Source: Reticulitermes lucifugus
Taxonomy: Eukaryota; Arthropoda; Insecta; Blattodea; Rhinotermitidae
DNA length: 48,226 nucleotides
Assembly (NCBI GenBank): GCA_026260175.1
Contig: JAKCWW010000532.1
Location: forward strand, 41,216-89,441
Direction: 5' to 3'
Of the stretch, positions 31,839 to 42,295 are shown piece by piece (positions within the stretch are counted from its first letter, which is position 1; every line of letters starts with the position of its first letter). The position numbers were made by a program, and so were the translations under genes. Under the pieces are notes generated by a model that was given only the letters and a program-made list of their open reading frames with translations, was not told the DNA's origin and did not search any database.

Positions 31839-34620
31839 CTACAATGCATATACCAACAATGAGAATATAAATTGAGAAATTACTAAGGCCATTCATAAGT
31901 CACATAATTGTCCTCTGTAATTTCTCTGAAGTGTACAGTTTTTTATCTATTACATTTGAAACATCACTTCAACAAGCAACACCTAAAACAAACTGATGAA
32001 CTGGGGAAGAACAAGAAACCCCCAAGTTAATGAACAGATTGCATTAGAAAAGTTCATACAGAAGTATTATTTCTACATACAATGCATTATAAATGGTGCC
32101 ATTTTCCCAAGCCATTCCAAGCCAGTAACCTAGTCAAATCGTATTGAAATACAGCAGATAGAAAGAAGCTGCTTGCAAAAGTGTGGCATATACAACCATA
32201 TAGGCAAAACTGCAGAGGTTTTCTTTACATTCCCTGCACACTCTCATATTAAGCTCTGCTTACATAGAACTTCCTGATGACCATAAAATGATGACTTACA
32301 GTCTTTCATGACAACTGCTGGAAATGCCCGGTCTACCTCCAAGCATGCCGTGCAGCAAGTAAACAACTTTTGTAACTTTTTGAAGTTATTTCACTCTGTA
32401 AAACATAAACACTTACCTCTTCAAGTCCCCCACACTGGCCAAATAAGAATTAAACTAACTAAAATCAGGCAGCATCCAAAGGGTTGTGGCCCCTTGCTGA
32501 TGATTGTGTTCTCAAGCACTTCACATTTGTTAGTGGTATGTGCTGTAGCAGTACCTTTACTGGACACACCCTTTTGTCTTTCCTTAGCTGTCAATTGGTT
32601 CAAGAAGGCATTCAATATGTAACTCATGTACTGATCCCAATTCACTGTGCTAAAACACACCTGGCCAATGACTCACCACACAGCATACCACTCTTTCTTC
32701 AGTTCATTTCTCTCGGAGTGTCTCATCGTCATAAATTATAAAACCTGAGCTCCCACACTTTTTGATGACTCCTGATACACAGTTTTGAGGGAATTCATTC
32801 TTGTGGGTATCTACAAGTACACCACCAAATGCAGTCTCTGTACATTTTCTTTCTTATAGACTGAACTATGACCAAACCCACTGTTGAATTGCAAATGTCA
32901 ATACAACAGTAACAGAATTCAGAATTCAAACAGAACCTTCAACCATTACCAGTGCCACCACAATATTTTCCGACTGAGTGAATAAAACAGTTACGCTGAT
33001 AAGTTACACAGTGATCAGAGACAAAACATCCACTGTATATTACAGCACTCCATTTCCTTTCCTCTGAACTCCATGTAGAGCGGCACACTCATGTAACACC
33101 AGCTAAGTGAAAGAATGCAAAAGAACAATAAAACTGAACAATATGTAGCTTTTTAATATTTACTTAGATTTTTGATACTGCCTTCTAACCTTGAAATGGT
33201 ACTTCTTGGGGAAAAATAGCTTTAACTGATGTGGGGAAAAAAATGTACAAGACTCTTCTAAAGATGATGAAGTTCTGGGCTTCCACTGATTGGTGACACT
33301 TCTCTTCATATATATATGTATGAGGAGCTACCTTTTTTTTTATCTTAGTAAGTTCCCCGTAATTCCAGAATGTAAGGGCACATGAGAAAGATATGGAAAC
33401 TAAGGTACATCTTGAGAAAAACTGAGTCTTTTTAACCAGTTCCAGTTTTCCAATTCCTTAAATATCAATAATTTTGGCAACATGCCCACCAATTACCTCT
33501 ACATTTTCCTCTTCTGTACCTTCTTGTGCCACCAAACCATCATGCAAAGTGCAGACGATAGTACTGCGTCCATACAGTTCCCAAAAGTGATAACTGGTTT
33601 ATACATATGGCCTCATTATAGAAACATTATGACAGGCAACAGCTTCCTTCAAATGTACAAATTTTCATTATGTGACAACACATTTCAGATTTTGAGACTT
33701 CCACTATGAACAACCTTTCATCTTGTTTCTTATACACCTATGTTTTCTGTACATTCTTACCTTCTTTAATCCCTTGAAGCATAACCAAGGGTATACAAAC
33801 CTTGCTGCCCTGAGAGGTTCATGTTAAGGTCTCACATCACACAGACTTGCAGAAGGTTAATTAATACACACAAGCCCATGCATTATTATTCTTTATTATT
33901 ACCAGTATCATTACACATAAATAATATTAGCTACTAAAGTGGATACTTCTCTGTAGAATAAATCCACTCCACAGACAGTAATTCCCCATCACAATCAAAT
34001 TTATGCTCACAATGTCACTGAGTTCATGTATTTGTTCCAAAGTCATAAATTTGAGCCAGTTAAGTGATTTAAACAAAACTTGATATGTCACTAAGGCCAC
34101 TGCAGTTTTATGTATCATATTTCATAAAATAATTAACATGTATATGGCAGTCACATGAACTTGTAACATGGGAGCAACAGTAGTACCACTGTGACAAAAA
34201 TATGTTTAACTCCTTTAGTAATATCTTTTGTAGAATGTAAAACAACAGCATGGCAGCCAGACAGCATCTGTATCTATCAGTTGGTTTAATGGCAATAACT
34301 AAATATAGACATGGGGAACATGAGTATGTCATAAACGGCACAGAACATGTGGGTTGCATTGAGCAGACTTAATGGACTCACAATTTGTACATGCTTCTCA
34401 TTATGTAATATTCTACTTGCACACTTACTGCATCCATTTTTGGTTGAATTTCCATAGGAAGAAACAGTTCACTGACTGGGATTAAATCAGGTACCTGACC
34501 ATGAGGAGTAATAATTATTGTACAACGTTTGGACTGTGAACCACAGCAGAGTTATTCCTTTCAGATACTACACACCTGCCAAACAAGCGAACAATGAAAT
34601 GTATTATGCTACTCACTCAC
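31839..34620 (-). other. Intron 4 of the BTB-ZF gene
   Basis: Unusually free of recognisable repeats for this window. The open frames on both strands (32308-32741, 33482-33709, 34108-34359) show no family resemblance or splice agreement. Confidence 0.5.
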
Positions 34621-34741
34621 CATGTAATGCCGCTGCAAATGATGCATTCACATCAACAGAGTTGGAGTCTAGCCCTAGGAAAGCTGCAGCACCTGCCTTG
34701 CTGTCCCCATCACTAGCATAATCTGGAAGCTCCATCTTTGG
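34621..34741 (-). CDS. BTB-ZF gene, exon 4: short linker exon
   Basis: This exon encodes residues 234-273 plus one base (121 bp, phase 0 in, phase 1 out). It reads PKMELPDYASDGDSKAG, then AAAFLGLDSNSVDVNA and ends FAAALH. The PKMELP motif followed by an acidic tail is typical of the post-BTB linker in this family and resembles a sumoylation-type K-x-E site. That function is an inference. The acceptor is CATGTGCAG|CCAAAG at 34742 and the donor is ATG|GTGAGT at 34620. It is too short for a standard ORF list and was found from splice sites and frame agreement with both neighbouring exons. Confidence 0.88.
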
Positions 34742-35169
34742 CTGCACATGCAAACAACATACTCAATGTGGATGCCATGAAGTATCACATAAAAGTAGGG
34801 GAAATGAATGCAAGCCCATGTCACTATGTCCTGGCTACAGAGCATTCCGGGAGGTTCTACAATGGCAGCTCAATCTTACAGTTATAGGGTTACAGGATGG
34901 CATTGTAATTAAACTTTAACCACTTTTGTGTTAAGTTTTCTATGTTTGGCTGAGAAATATCAAAGGATGTATACATGTAACCTAACACAACCCAACCCGT
35001 CAAACAACATATACGAACACCTGTACCATGGAAAGGGTTAATCCTCTCAGGCCAGGATTTAAATGGTTGCCCATTACTTTGCATGTTCTTGGTCAGTGAC
35101 TTTAGTGGACGTTCAGTGATCTCAGCATCACACTGCACATCGACTGTAGTTGACTTCAGGCACCAAAGG

Positions 35170-35335
35170 GTTAAAGAAACCATACCTATGGGAAGACTTG
35201 AAAGGAAGTGGTTCAGCCACATACTAGAAAATATCAACAAACGAAACAGCTGGCAAGAAACAGAAAAGGAAAGACTACAGGAAGACAGAAGGGACCGGAG
35301 ATTTGTCCATCGACCATTAAATGCAGGTGGGTCAT
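35170..35335 (+). mobile_element. Possible LINE 3' fragment
   Basis: The reading frame contains GRLERKWFSHILENINKR followed by RLQEDRRDRRF, reminiscent of the W/GHI segment and basic tail of non-LTR polymerases. The match is loose and the flanks are not recognised. Confidence 0.3.
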
Positions 35336-36197
35336 ATGAAAACCAGCTAATTTAGTGTACATAGGTTTGGTACAGCTTTATCGTTTTTCAGCATAGTCCC
35401 AGATCCACCGTACAAAGTACACGCTTCTGACCCATGCCGATGGCTTGCTGTGCCTATAGATGTACAAAGCAGTGTCTTGATTTTTCACACTTAAATGGAG
35501 ACACTGAAAGAAAAAGTGCTACTGCTACAGACTTCCTTTCATTTTGTGTGAAGCAAACTGCATTCTTAATGTTAACTAAAGTGAAAAAATGTAGGTTCAT
35601 ATCATCTTCAAGCATCAAGTTTCAAAATTAATTTGATTTATAGCCATGCCCTCCATTATTTTACTGGGCTGTCAAAACCAAGAAGGCAGATATTAATTTA
35701 TGCCCTTAAGTAAATTATAACTGTTACTGCACCAATTTTCACAAAACTCATACGCCCTTGACAGTTACTTGTAAAGAACTCCTGTACTAAATTTCATGAA
35801 AATCTGATGAACGGTTTCATCACTGATACCAAGTCAGAGGCAGATGAACAGAGCTGACTGCACATAAGGCATTTCATTTTTTTTTACTTTGTGAAGAAAG
35901 CCTAAAAGAAGAGGAAAGTTGTTTTACATGCCTACGAATTCAGATGATTAGGACAGCATACTTAGTGAATATAGTTTACCTGAAAGTTTAAAGAAAATGT
36001 GCCATAAATGCACTGTGAGGCATATTTATGAAAAGCAGCAGCTGGCACAGGTAATCAGGCAGCAAAATGCTTGGGTGTGCAAGTAGTAAATAACAAGGGT
36101 AGCTCAATTCTAATATGAAGTCACATGTTTATTTTGACACACAGATAAACTGCGAAATTCAAGGCTTTGCTGTATTATGTCACTGAATGCTGCTGAC

Positions 36198-36483
36198 CTC
36201 TACAATGTCCGCTGGACTGTCTTTTGTTGCAGGCTCCAGTTCCTGTCTAAGGTCAGAATGGGATGACGATGTGGAGGTCTGTGTGCGTTGTAGCATGGCA
36301 TCACCACCATCCTGCTGCAGGCACTGTCGTTTGGCTGGGTTTGGAGATGACCCATCACCAGGACTCAGACTTACAGCATCTTCATCTTCATCAATGCCAA
36401 CACATTCTGGTGATGATGCAACCTCATCTGCAGCTGAAGTGGAGTCAAGGCCGACTGATGCTGTTACCTCTGGTGGTAGACTA

Positions 36484-36512
<29 letters not shown>
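36198..36512 (-). CDS. BTB-ZF gene, exon 3: poly-Q and acidic/serine linker
   Basis: This exon encodes residues 129-233 (105 codons, open throughout, phase 0 to phase 0). It starts with nine glutamines (one CAA and eight CAG). Next comes a Ser/Pro/acidic stretch including GIDEDEDAVSLSPGDG, a short basic patch (NPAKRQC), a Ser/Thr-rich part and the end DSPADIVE. The low-complexity character is typical of the linker between BTB and fingers in this family. It has no methionine near its start, so it is easy to miss. The acceptor is AACGTAG|CAACAG with a poor pyrimidine tract. The donor is GAG|GTCAGC at 36197, which is weak; ATT|GTAGAG six bases earlier would also keep frame. An open frame on the plus strand over the same bases is an antisense shadow. 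Confidence 0.85.
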
Positions 36513-36514
<2 letters not shown>

Positions 36515-36599
36515 ACGTTAACATAGCCATACCTCAGTCCATAAACAATGTGATTGGGAGACAAAACACTTTTGAATATATGGTGGCCAAATACTGATA

Positions 36600-36790
36600 T
36601 TTCGAGGTTCTCCCTGTGGTGAGTCTCCAGGTTTCCATTTTCTGGGATGTTACAGTACAGTGTTTCACAGATGGTATGAACACTTTGAAGGAACTGCTGT
36701 CTACATCTTCAGGGAAGATAAGGCAGCAGGTTCCTCCTGACAATTGTAACCTATCTAACAAATTATGAAGTGTCATATCAAAAATGATGG
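36600..36790 (-). repeat. Dispersed MxPCSLVGxYQ-type repeat, antisense copy
   Basis: The minus strand reads DMTLHNLLDRLQLSGGTCCL, then IFPEDV, then a distal part with KHCTVTSQKMETWRLTT, the order seen in this repeat. It starts 80 bp upstream of shared exon 3, so it lies in that intron. Confidence 0.6.
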
Positions 36791-36796
36791 CAATAC

Positions 36797-36940
36797 AGTA
36801 AAACCTCATTCATTCAAAACTGGTTAATTCAAAACTCCATATAATTCAATTATTGAAAGTTGAATAATTTCCAAATGCAGTAAAACTATAATAGTCTCCA
36901 AGTCCTCATCTTTCAAGTGACTGCTTTTCAAGAGGTCCCC
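36797..36940. mobile_element. Possible pogo/Tigger-like element end
   Basis: It begins CAGTAAAACCTCATTCATTC, followed by repeated ATTCAAAACT steps, a pattern common at pogo-type ends. The opposite end was not found. Confidence 0.35.
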
Positions 36941-37100
36941 TCATGGAAATTCTATATGCATTTCCTATCTTCCTGAGCCATTATAACCTCCTACCAGGAC
37001 AGAGGGTGTGACCAATGAATAAGTCCGGAGTTATGTAATATTGTAAAATGCTCACTCATAGCCTTTGTGCAAGTGCACTTATTTACAGATCGTAACTTAC

Positions 37101-37298
37101 TCTGATGTGAGCCTGTTTATGCTTCTGTGGAGCTTCCGTCAGTCCCCTGATCTGCAGAGACTCTGCTGTTCGTAGGAAGGCTGACAGCTGTGCCTGTGCC
37201 ACGTTAACTTCACCTGCATACATGAACTCCACCAATGCACGCAGGTGATGAAATGCCACATCTCGCAAGAACAAGATTGGATGTTTGCATGGATTGCT
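37101..37298 (-). CDS. BTB-ZF gene, exon 2: second half of BTB/POZ domain
   Basis: This exon encodes residues 63-128 (66 codons, phase 0 at both ends). It begins SNPCKHPILFLRDV, continues through ALVEFMYAGEVNV and ends the domain at FLRTAESLQIRGLTE, followed by a His/Lys/Gln linker. These are hallmark positions of TTK-type BTB domains, in which the FMYxGEV helix and the AESLxIRGL helix close the fold. The acceptor is TTCTTTTCAG|AGC at 37299 and the donor is AGA|GTAAGT at 37100, a consensus match. A reading frame starting upstream at 37340 includes intron sequence and is not the true start. With exon 1 this makes a complete BTB domain of about 115 residues, the usual length. Confidence 0.95.
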
Positions 37299-37359
37299 CT
37301 GAAAAGAATTCAGTAACAATAGTGATCTAACTAAAGGCATGGTGCACAGCCATTCTTGA

Positions 37360-37830
37360 GAAGGTCAGAGTTATTCAGGTGGTCAAGAAATCTGTTACTG
37401 TTAACAGAACCCAAAAGTTCAGTACCATGTTTACACAAACCTCACATCAGATCTTATCCTGAGCCAAAAGAATCAAATTCACAGCCTCACACCTTACTTC
37501 TGTAATATTATTCTCCCATCTATGCCTAGGCCTCCAAACTGAGTTCTTCCATAAGTTTTCATAGTGAAATTTCTGTTACATTTCTCATTGCCTGCATGCA
37601 TGCTGCATGTCCTGCCCATCACATTTTTCCTTCAGCTCATCACCGAAGTAATATTATTCATAAAAAGCACAAACTCTCATTAAGTACCTTTTTAATCTGC
37701 TTTCTCAGGTCTCAGTACTCTCCTCAACTCCCTGTTAGCAACCACCCTAATTTATATTTCTTTCCTCAGAGTATAAGACCAAATCTCACACCCATATAAA
37801 ATAACAGGCAAAGGGGGGGGGGAAAAAAAA
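37360..37830 (-). mobile_element. Antisense LINE fragment
   Basis: It starts 20 bp from where the BTB exon 2 region ends on the plus strand, with CATTCTTGAGAAG, and shows the same order of segments as the 26.2-kb copy (TGCATGTCCTGCCCATCACA, CTGTTAGCAACC, then AACAGGCAAA). It is heavily mutated and sits in the intron between BTB exons 1 and 2. Confidence 0.7.
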
Positions 37831-38815
37831 CATTGAAGACTATGGACTTCTTGAGATACAATGCCACAGTTTGGTAGAAAGGTTCTTCTGAATAATTGTA
37901 CCGGTCTACTAAACTGCACAGTGTCCTATCCCAGAAAACTGAACACTAATATTCAACGGTGTGTGAATGATGCCAGCCCTCAACAAATTCAGCATTTCCA
38001 TTTTACGCCGTACATTCAAAGGGGTAACAATAAAAACTGTGACATGTCCCTTTTGTATTTTCTCAGTTATTTCCAAATGGCTTAACCTACTTTCACAAAA
38101 CTTACCACAATTGCGCTCACTTCCATGGTGTCTGTTGCTATGCTATTTATTCTATCACAGTGAAATCAATCAACGCTGCACCATTGCTTATTTTCATGCC
38201 AAAATTATCTGGCCTCTGAGACCATCTTCTGTGGCCACTATCCTAATATATAATAGACTTAGGCTTGATATTCCATCACTATCTCTGTTTGGCACGTATC
38301 CTATGTCAGAAAGCAGTTACAGAAAGGGCAAGAAGATGGTAACAAACTCGTGCTGTTCTGTTATGTGTGTTGGCTAATACTCGGTTAGCAGTTATGAACA
38401 GAAAGAGAACATGGCACCAATGAAAAGTACTGGAAGGTATGCTTCAGTTATCAATATTGTAATAAGTTCAGTGTTTTATTATACATTTGGTAACAAAATG
38501 TACATTTTTGGTATTAATCTGATTTGTAGATAAAATCTGTATTTTTGTATTAAAAGTGCACTACAAACTGCTTTATTGAAAAGTTTCAGTTTCTCATGAA
38601 GGCGACTGAAGACGTCAGTCAGTCATCACCTTCTGCAGCAGTAATCCCTCTGCAGGCAACTGGGGAGGTGAATGTGTCCAGACATGGTACTTAAAAAAAG
38701 GGGAATAAAGGCAGGAAGCATCCAAGCACTCTCAATAATGATATCCAAGAATCCAATATAAGAACATGATGGATGTCACGGAGCTCATAAACAAGCAGCA
38801 TCATTATACTGTACT

Positions 38816-39330
38816 AATAAAACAGGCACTGCATGTATAAATGTAACATTCGGGTGCATTCGTGTAACCTTTGTTGCCGTGGAAAAGCAATAAGTATTAC
38901 ACATTCTGAGTGTGTCTGTAGCCTTAGTTATCCAGCAGGGTAAGTGCACCCCGCCATATTATATTGTCATCTGTGGCCTGTCTGGATCTACCATATTTTT
39001 ACACATTATCTCATAAATGGCATGATTTTGGGGAAAAAGTTATTGAACATAAAATGTGTGTTCTTTGTCTACAACTTTTGTCTGAAATATTTCTCATTCT
39101 AAGAAGGATTCAGTGAGATATTCTCATCAATGTATATGTGCATTCATGCAAAGGAGCTGTTATTCTTGTCACATGTTAATGAAACTTAAATTTTCTTGAC
39201 AGATTTTCAAAAAATAATCAAATATCAAATTTCATGATAATCTGTCCAGTGGGAGCCCACTTCTTCCATGCGGACAGACATGACAAAGCTAATAGCTGCT
39301 TTTTGAAATTATGTGAATGTGCCTAAAAAG
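38816..39330 (+). repeat. Dispersed 0.5-kb repeat family, copy 4
   Basis: It starts AAAACAGGCACTGCATGTAT and ends TGTGCCTAAAAAG, with the shared CATTCTAAGAAGGATTCAGT and GCGGACAGACATGACAAAGC segments. It lies immediately upstream of the degraded Gypsy pol. Confidence 0.85.
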
Positions 39331-39589
39331 CATTAAACATGGTCAAAAAGGGCACATTTGTACAAATAAGTCTGCATCTGGATCAGTGAAGATATCAAAA
39401 CACCAGAAGAATCTTTGGATTTGTACATAATAACGAGTTTGTGACCTCAGTGTGAACAATGACTATGTATCTTCAAGCTGTTCCAGTAGCCATGGAAACT
39501 GACACCAGTGCTGCATCTGGTCTGACTAGTGAGGCACTTTCTCGAGTTACCACTTTCTCAAGCAAGGTCACTGAAAAGCGATTCAGGCC

Positions 39590-41200
39590 GTTCTTTAAAA
39601 GTACTGGGGAAATCAATATCAAGGTGAAATTTAATAAACATACTGCTACACTACCTCTAACAGTAATCAAAGGACAGTTCCCTGCACAGTCTTTTAATGC
39701 CATACATTCAAGTAATTGGGATGAGATGGGAACTGTTTGCTGCTCCAGTGTGAATAGAACAGAGGGATAAAGCACACCAACTAGGTTAAGTTTGAAACTA
39801 ACGTGCTTATTAAGGAAAAGATGGTGCTAGTGTTATAAGTCCCAGGGCAATGCCGGTTCACTTAAGAAGTTAAGAGGAGTAAGTGATTCAAATGATGGAA
39901 AGTAATGGACTCGATGGAAAAGTGTTAAGGTATGTCCTGCGTACACCCACTGTAGTGCTCCTTAAGTCTGAAAGTACAATGGTAATTATAGTGTTATTAT
40001 CTTCAGTGCTTGATGCTGGAAAATGCTGTGGTATGATAGACTTCATTCAGATATATCAACAACACCAAACTGTAAAAGAATCACAAGAGACTGTGGTACG
40101 AGCACTCTTATTGGGGTATTACAGATGCTTTATGGTTTTGTATCAGTTCCTCTTTTTGAAGATAACATGATGCATATTTCAGTAGGTTTGGAAGGCTTGT
40201 TTATTTATGCTGACGATATTTTGATACCTGAGGAACCACATCAACCCTGTTGACAGTGGCTGCATTTGCCTACTATGGTACTGTAAAATGAGAAGTGCAT
40301 TATTAACACCTGTCACATGTATCGGACATGTACCAGATAAAAATGGACTACACATGGATGAAGGAAAGTCATGCCTATATGTGATAGGACTGTACCTGCA
40401 AACAAGGCAGAACTGCAGTCTCACATGGGCTTGATCAATTTCCATAAGGTCATTTTGAATTATGCATCAAAGCCTAAACAGGTTATATAATCGAAGAAGG
40501 AGGTGCCATGACANGCAAATTCAAACTCTACCAGCATCTTTTGCACCAAAGCCTAATGTTTGAGTATTAACATCTGTCCATTTGTACAAGTGGGTGACTG
40601 TGCTGTCAGGTTACCAGTTCAAGACTGTGCATAAGAAAGGTGACCAGACACTCCATGTGGATGTCCTCGATAGATTGCCATTGCTACATTATGAGAAAGT
40701 AAGAGGCTGCCATCTTCTCTGTGCTGTGAAATGGGGACCTTTGTCAGTGGCATATGTGGCCCAGGACACAGCTATGGGTCCTATTCTGAGGACACTACTT
40801 CAGTGTAGTCTTTATGGCTGGCTGGATGTGTGCATGGAGGAGGCATTTGAACCTGCCAAAAGGTAGTACCAAGAACTTCTGAGTGAAAATGGTTGTCTAC
40901 TTTTGGGAATAAGCACAACAGTGCCCACAACTTTGCATCATGAAGTGCTCCATTTACTGCATGACATGTATAAATTCTGTTTACTGGGCAAAGCTTCTTC
41001 ATATGGATACTGAGGAAATGGCAAGAGTGTGGGATACATCAATAATTTCATGAAGCAGCCCAAACAATCAGTACACACCTATGAGATGACAGCACATTTA
41101 CATTGATTTGGCTGAAAAAGCAAGACGTTTATTTCTCACTGTACAAGCTGGACTTCAAAATGGCCTGATATTTTCATACTTAACACATGACTGCTGAGCA
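39590..41200 (+). mobile_element. Degraded Ty3/Gypsy LTR-retrotransposon pol
   Basis: Translated pieces appear in the family's order. First is a protease-end-like segment (VKFNKHTATLPLTVIKGQFP). Next is the reverse-transcriptase active-site region (GLEGLFIYADDILIP, with YADD where the family has Y-x-DD), then AELQSHMGLINFHK. The RNase H end follows (LSGYQFKTVHKKGDQTLHVD, DRLPLLHYEK). Last is the integrase N-terminal part (NGCLLLGISTTVPTTLHHEV, LHDMY). Stops and frameshifts are frequent and no LTRs were recognised. It lies in the intron between BTB exons 1 and 2, opposite to the gene. One undetermined base (n) is at 40514. Confidence 0.88.
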
Positions 41201-42003
41201 TTAAGTAAGTAAGTAAATAAGTAAGTCAGGATTTAAGATCACGTTTGCAGCATGGCATCTTGCAGAAAAGTGATATGTGTAATCACTGTAACACATTAGG
41301 ACAAATGAATTCAGAATATGCCAGTACATGTTATTTACCAAGTGAATAACTTTAGCACCACCACACATAGTGCAGTATGTTTTCATAAGATGTACCACCT
41401 GCTTTAAAACTCAAAAACTAGATTTTGCCCACAGTGTATTATGTTTTCTGTATGAGTCCTAACAAGGAATGGTTACTTTCCTAAACAGCATTAACTAACT
41501 AATTTTTATAATGGAGATGTCATGTTTTCTATGAGGAAGGAACTACATTTTAACTATAACTTATATGAAGATCAGATTTCACTAACATGTAAGGTCATTA
41601 AAGGGGCAAATCTATGGGGATTGCACAACCTTTATTAAATTAACATGGCAACAAGACACAGTAGTACTCACTACCATTGGCATTATGATTAAAATGATAT
41701 ATTCCAAATAATGATAAAACAAGATTTTTATATTTTTAAATAAAAGAGTTAAATAAATTATGAACTACTGTGGGTCACGCAAGATATAATATTTATTGAC
41801 ATGCAGAAGCAGCGCTTATTTTTGCGAGATTTCAAGCACTGACAGCTAGCTGTATTGGTAAATATTCAAGCCTTGTGGTAACCATTTAATAAAGAGTGTC
41901 ATATCCCAGATGATTTGAATCTCCAGTGCTTCTTTTCGTTGGCCCCATAATACCAACAACTGATGCCTGTAACTCACATTTGTAATAAGATATCATTACA
42001 TAC

Positions 42004-42194
42004 TTTGAACAGTTCTTTGAAGTATGGACTGCAAGCAGAAAGCACAACTTTATGCGCTTTCAACCTCTGACCGTCACAAGCCAAAGTAACATCCACAAAG
42101 TCTTCTTCATCCCTGAGTGCTTCGAACTGAGATGTAATGTTTGCTTGGAAGTTGTTCCACCGCAGACAGAATTGCTGTTCTTCACTCATGTTTC
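42004..42194 (-). CDS. BTB-ZF gene, coding exon 1: start codon and first half of BTB/POZ domain
   Basis: The ATG is at 42189-42187 and encodes residues 1-62. The start [13 protein letters not shown] is the classic N-terminus of the insect BTB-ttk family. It continues with [10 protein letters not shown] (residues 31-40) and [14 protein letters not shown] (44-57), which form the dimerisation core. The ATG is preceded by AAAC and an acceptor (TGTCAG, intron edge at 42195), so only five bases of 5' UTR sit in this exon and at least one upstream non-coding exon must exist. The donor is AAA|GTATGT at 42003, phase 0. A longer ORF starting further upstream at an (ATT)n run would give a poly-Ile leader and is an artefact of reading through the intron. 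The BTB half-domain is unmistakable. Confidence 0.95.
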
Positions 42195-42248
42195 CTGACA
42201 ATTTATAAAACAGCAGTATAAGTAAATTGTATAAAGACACGCATACGG

Positions 42249-42261
42249 TTACTATTATTAC

Positions 42262-42295
<34 letters not shown>
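42249..42295. repeat. (ATT)n microsatellite
   Basis: An imperfect then perfect ATT/TTA triplet run of about 47 bp, 60 bp upstream of BTB exon 1 inside the preceding intron. On the minus strand it reads AAT repeats. Read through, it creates a spurious poly-isoleucine leader ahead of the BTB start. Confidence 0.95.

Larger units (their letters stand above)
4952..42194 (-). other. Gene locus: BTB/POZ-C2H2 zinc-finger transcription factor with alternative 3' terminal exons
   Basis: Eight coding exons on the minus strand form one locus. Five shared exons (42189-42004, 37298-37101, 36512-36198, 34741-34621, 31838-31758) total 901 coding bases, or 300 codons plus one base. They can be joined to any of three terminal zinc-finger exons (A 31225-29841, B 11726-11431, C 5178-4952). 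The phases (0, 0, 0, 1, 1) agree at every junction. Introns from the shared part are 4705, 588, 1456 and 2782 bp, then 532 bp to A, about 20.0 kb to B and about 26.6 kb to C. The family (tramtrack/broad/lola/fruitless type) consists of nuclear, homo- or heterodimerising sequence-specific regulators in insects. The BTB sequence looks closest to broad/tramtrack-type proteins, but I cannot assign orthology without a search, so no symbol is given. The exon structure is read from sequence; splicing to each end is inferred. Confidence 0.9.

Noticed and set aside
36187..36597. 136-codon plus-strand frame rich in Ser and Cys
   Set aside because: It is the antisense of shared exon 3; the poly-Cys run is the complement of the CAG/poly-Q tract.
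39459..39775. Two opposed frames of about 100 codons as host genes
   Set aside because: The plus frame merges into the protease-like end of the degraded Gypsy pol; the minus frame is its shadow.
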